Shown here piece after piece: positions 62,345-64,000 of a stretch of 64,000 nt of DNA. The number at the start of each line of letters is the position of its first letter. Within the stretch, counting starts at the first letter, position 1. The notes below the pieces were generated by a model. The model made no database searches, was not told where the DNA came from, and worked only from the letters and a program-made list of their open reading frames with translations. The stretch is from NCBI GenBank assembly GCA_022818135.1, contig JAFMSR010000003.1, positions 9,027,476-9,091,475 of the forward strand, in the 5' to 3' direction. Both the position numbers and the translations under genes were made by a program. The stretch is from Saxidomus purpurata. Taxonomy: Eukaryota; Mollusca; Bivalvia; Venerida; Veneridae.

Positions 62345-62735
62345 CTAAAATACAACAAACACATGTTTTTCAGTATTACAGAGAAACGATAAAACAATGA
62401 AACCATGATGCAGGTTCAAAAATTCGATTTGCAAGTATGATACGTCAACTTTTCGGCCAGTTTTTTTCCGCAATATACTTTAATGCTTGGCATTACTGTC
62501 AAAAATATGTTTTTCATCAGACTGATAATTAAAACTAATGGCTTTCAAAAGTTATAACTATACTGTGCTGATTAAGAGATTGTGAAAAACTTCTGAACAC
62601 AAAAATTTAAAGTTTCATATTTCAAAACAATATTACATCTATAGACGGAAACATAATGATGATTATAATGAGAGTAGCCTTTTCCAATTATCTCAATAAA
62701 CTATCAGGCGCTTTTTGTAATTTATAAGATGCTGT

Positions 62736-62835
62736 CATAAATAATAATAATAATGATAATAATAATAATGATAATAATGCTGCTAGTGCTGCTGCTGCTA
62801 CTGCTGCTGCTGATGATGATGATGATAATAATAAA
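62736..62835. repeat. Compound trinucleotide microsatellite
   Basis: (AAT/ATG)n followed by (GCT)n and (GAT)n, about 100 bp, in the presumed first intron of the IAP gene. Confidence 0.95.
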
Positions 62836-62950
62836 TTAAAAGGAAGAAGAAACAGACAGATAACGTTTTTAAATATATTTGCTACTGGAAAACCAGTTTA
62901 TCTTACCCCTATTTTTACATGTACTTGTAGGTAACTAAAGTATGACTTAC

Positions 62951-62999
62951 GCCAAAATGTGATTAAAGACTGCCGGGATAAAACGATGAACTTTATATA
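62951..62999 (-). promoter_or_regulatory. Candidate TATA/Inr core promoter and non-coding exon 1 of the IAP gene
   Basis: On the minus strand TATATAAAG starts at 62999. Twenty-eight bases downstream is an initiator-like GCAGTCT (A at 62971). Twenty bases further, GGC/GTAAGTC at 62951/62950 is a strong splice donor. The spacing is right for a TATA promoter, and the donor supplies the partner needed by the acceptor at 62344. The resulting 21-nt exon is short, so the true start could lie further upstream. Confidence 0.4.
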
Positions 63000-64000
63000 C
63001 TAAAGAAAGACCAGCAAATTTATTTTGCTATTCTTCTATAAAAAGACCGATTTATCATGTTCCGGCTGGTGATTTTATGTTCATGTTTTACTATACAAAT
63101 CGTCTTGAAATAAATGAATTTATTAAAATATGTGTTCAGGCCCCAGTGTCACCAAAAAAAGAGTAAGTCATTGGTTAGCTCAAGTATTTATAATCTAATT
63201 ATCACTAAAAATAAAGATAAATATTGTCAGATATAGCGACACATTCGAGTACAATTTTAAGAATTTACTTAAATTACTTGCTGTAAATCCCCGTTTACTG
63301 CAAAGAAGCAAGGGGCTGGTAAGTGTTGAAATAAGTTTAACATGTTACTGTAGTGAGTAATTATTTAAGTACTTTCGTGAAACTTTTCATACTAACTATG
63401 AATTCAGTTTGTCTCTTTCAGTATCTTTGAGAATAATCAACTTTTATTCGTTATTCAGTCTCAGACCTAGTCGTGGATACAAAAAATAATAACTATAAAT
63501 TATAAACAAGTACATGTATAATGTACTAATGCATTCAAGTAAAACTTTGTACAGTAGAGTAAATGCTTAATGCAAATAAAGTTTGTTATTTAAAACAATT
63601 GTTTAAGATTCATTTAATGTTAATCTCATTTACTGATAAATATTGTTTATTGTCTACGTTTTCGTTACTTTAAGATTATGATATAATTGTCAATGCATTT
63701 TATACTCAATAAATCGGAAAGTCCTTACCTTATTCAGATCATCTGCCGAAAAATTAGGAATATCCGATTTGAATATAATATATATACCGATCAATTCCGG
63801 GAAAGCATTATGTGGAATACAGACAATGATATCACTTTTGCGCAAACATTTAATATTTTACGTATTACTTATGAGTAACCCTATACCTGTTTATAGAGGT
63901 GTATTGAAAAACATTTTAGCAATTAGAACATGTTTTAAAATAGAACGTATTCTATATTGAGACACTATTAGTAATAAATATATTGAACAAAAATATTATT
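63000..64000. other. No gene recognised
   Basis: AT-rich sequence upstream of the IAP promoter candidate. Two 63-codon plus-strand frames at 63687-63960 overlap and have no recognisable content. Confidence 0.45.

Overview
The window reads as nuclear DNA of a mollusc, most likely a bivalve. The composition is AT-rich and coding sequence is sparse. Genes have introns with GT-AG junctions. Several repeat types typical of bivalves are present: an element opening with ATGCCCCCGAA, a (CCGT)n stretch and tandem cores; a MITE with TTAAAGCTGCTCGCTC ends; a tRNA-headed SINE; and long minisatellites. Both supported genes (a cGAS-like/Mab-21 protein and a BIR-RING inhibitor of apoptosis) belong to families known to be expanded in bivalves. 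The species cannot be named from sequence alone.

Layout: 0.1-2.5 kb holds a decayed non-LTR retrotransposon (minus strand). From 2.5 to 12.7 kb there is no recognisable gene, only a MITE, a 32-bp and a 20-bp minisatellite, a tRNA-like relic and one weak secreted-peptide ORF. From 12.7 to 16.7 kb lies a roughly 100-copy minisatellite with a 40-bp unit, including a 13-unit segmental duplication. From 19 to 24.1 kb is a mosaic of repeats: two copies of one SINE, hairpin-bearing tandem repeats, a pearl/HINE-like element and palindromic AGAGATATCTCT blocks. From 24.35 to 26.53 kb is an apparently single-exon cGAS-like (Mab-21 fold) gene. It keeps the GS...E-x-D...D nucleotidyltransferase residues, is broken by one frameshift in this assembly, and carries an acidic insert of about 245 residues inside the C-terminal lobe. 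From 30.26 to 31.98 kb is a candidate TIR element.

From 33.59 to 53.10 kb is the dominant feature: a tandem array of a ~1,468-bp unit, 13 full copies plus a partial one. The inner copies are nearly identical. The array starts abruptly 11 bp after an 18-bp perfect inverted repeat. On the right its copies change suddenly at about 50.94 kb into diverged, indel-rich, mosaic copies. Each unit carries 3-4 direct repeats of TGACCT (AGGTCA on the other strand).

From 55.85 to 62.33 kb, on the minus strand, is a complete five-coding-exon gene for a 287-residue inhibitor of apoptosis (one BIR, UBA, RING). All splice phases agree and a TATA/Inr promoter candidate lies upstream. Its introns contain two tRNA-like elements and a decayed LINE on the opposite strand.

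The two genes would act in related processes (nucleotide second-messenger immune sensing; control of apoptosis and immune signalling), but they lie about 30 kb apart with the satellite between them and nothing shows a functional link. The least ordinary items are the acidic insert splitting the Mab-21 lobe and the long-unit satellite array with its nuclear-receptor-like half-sites and asymmetric edges.
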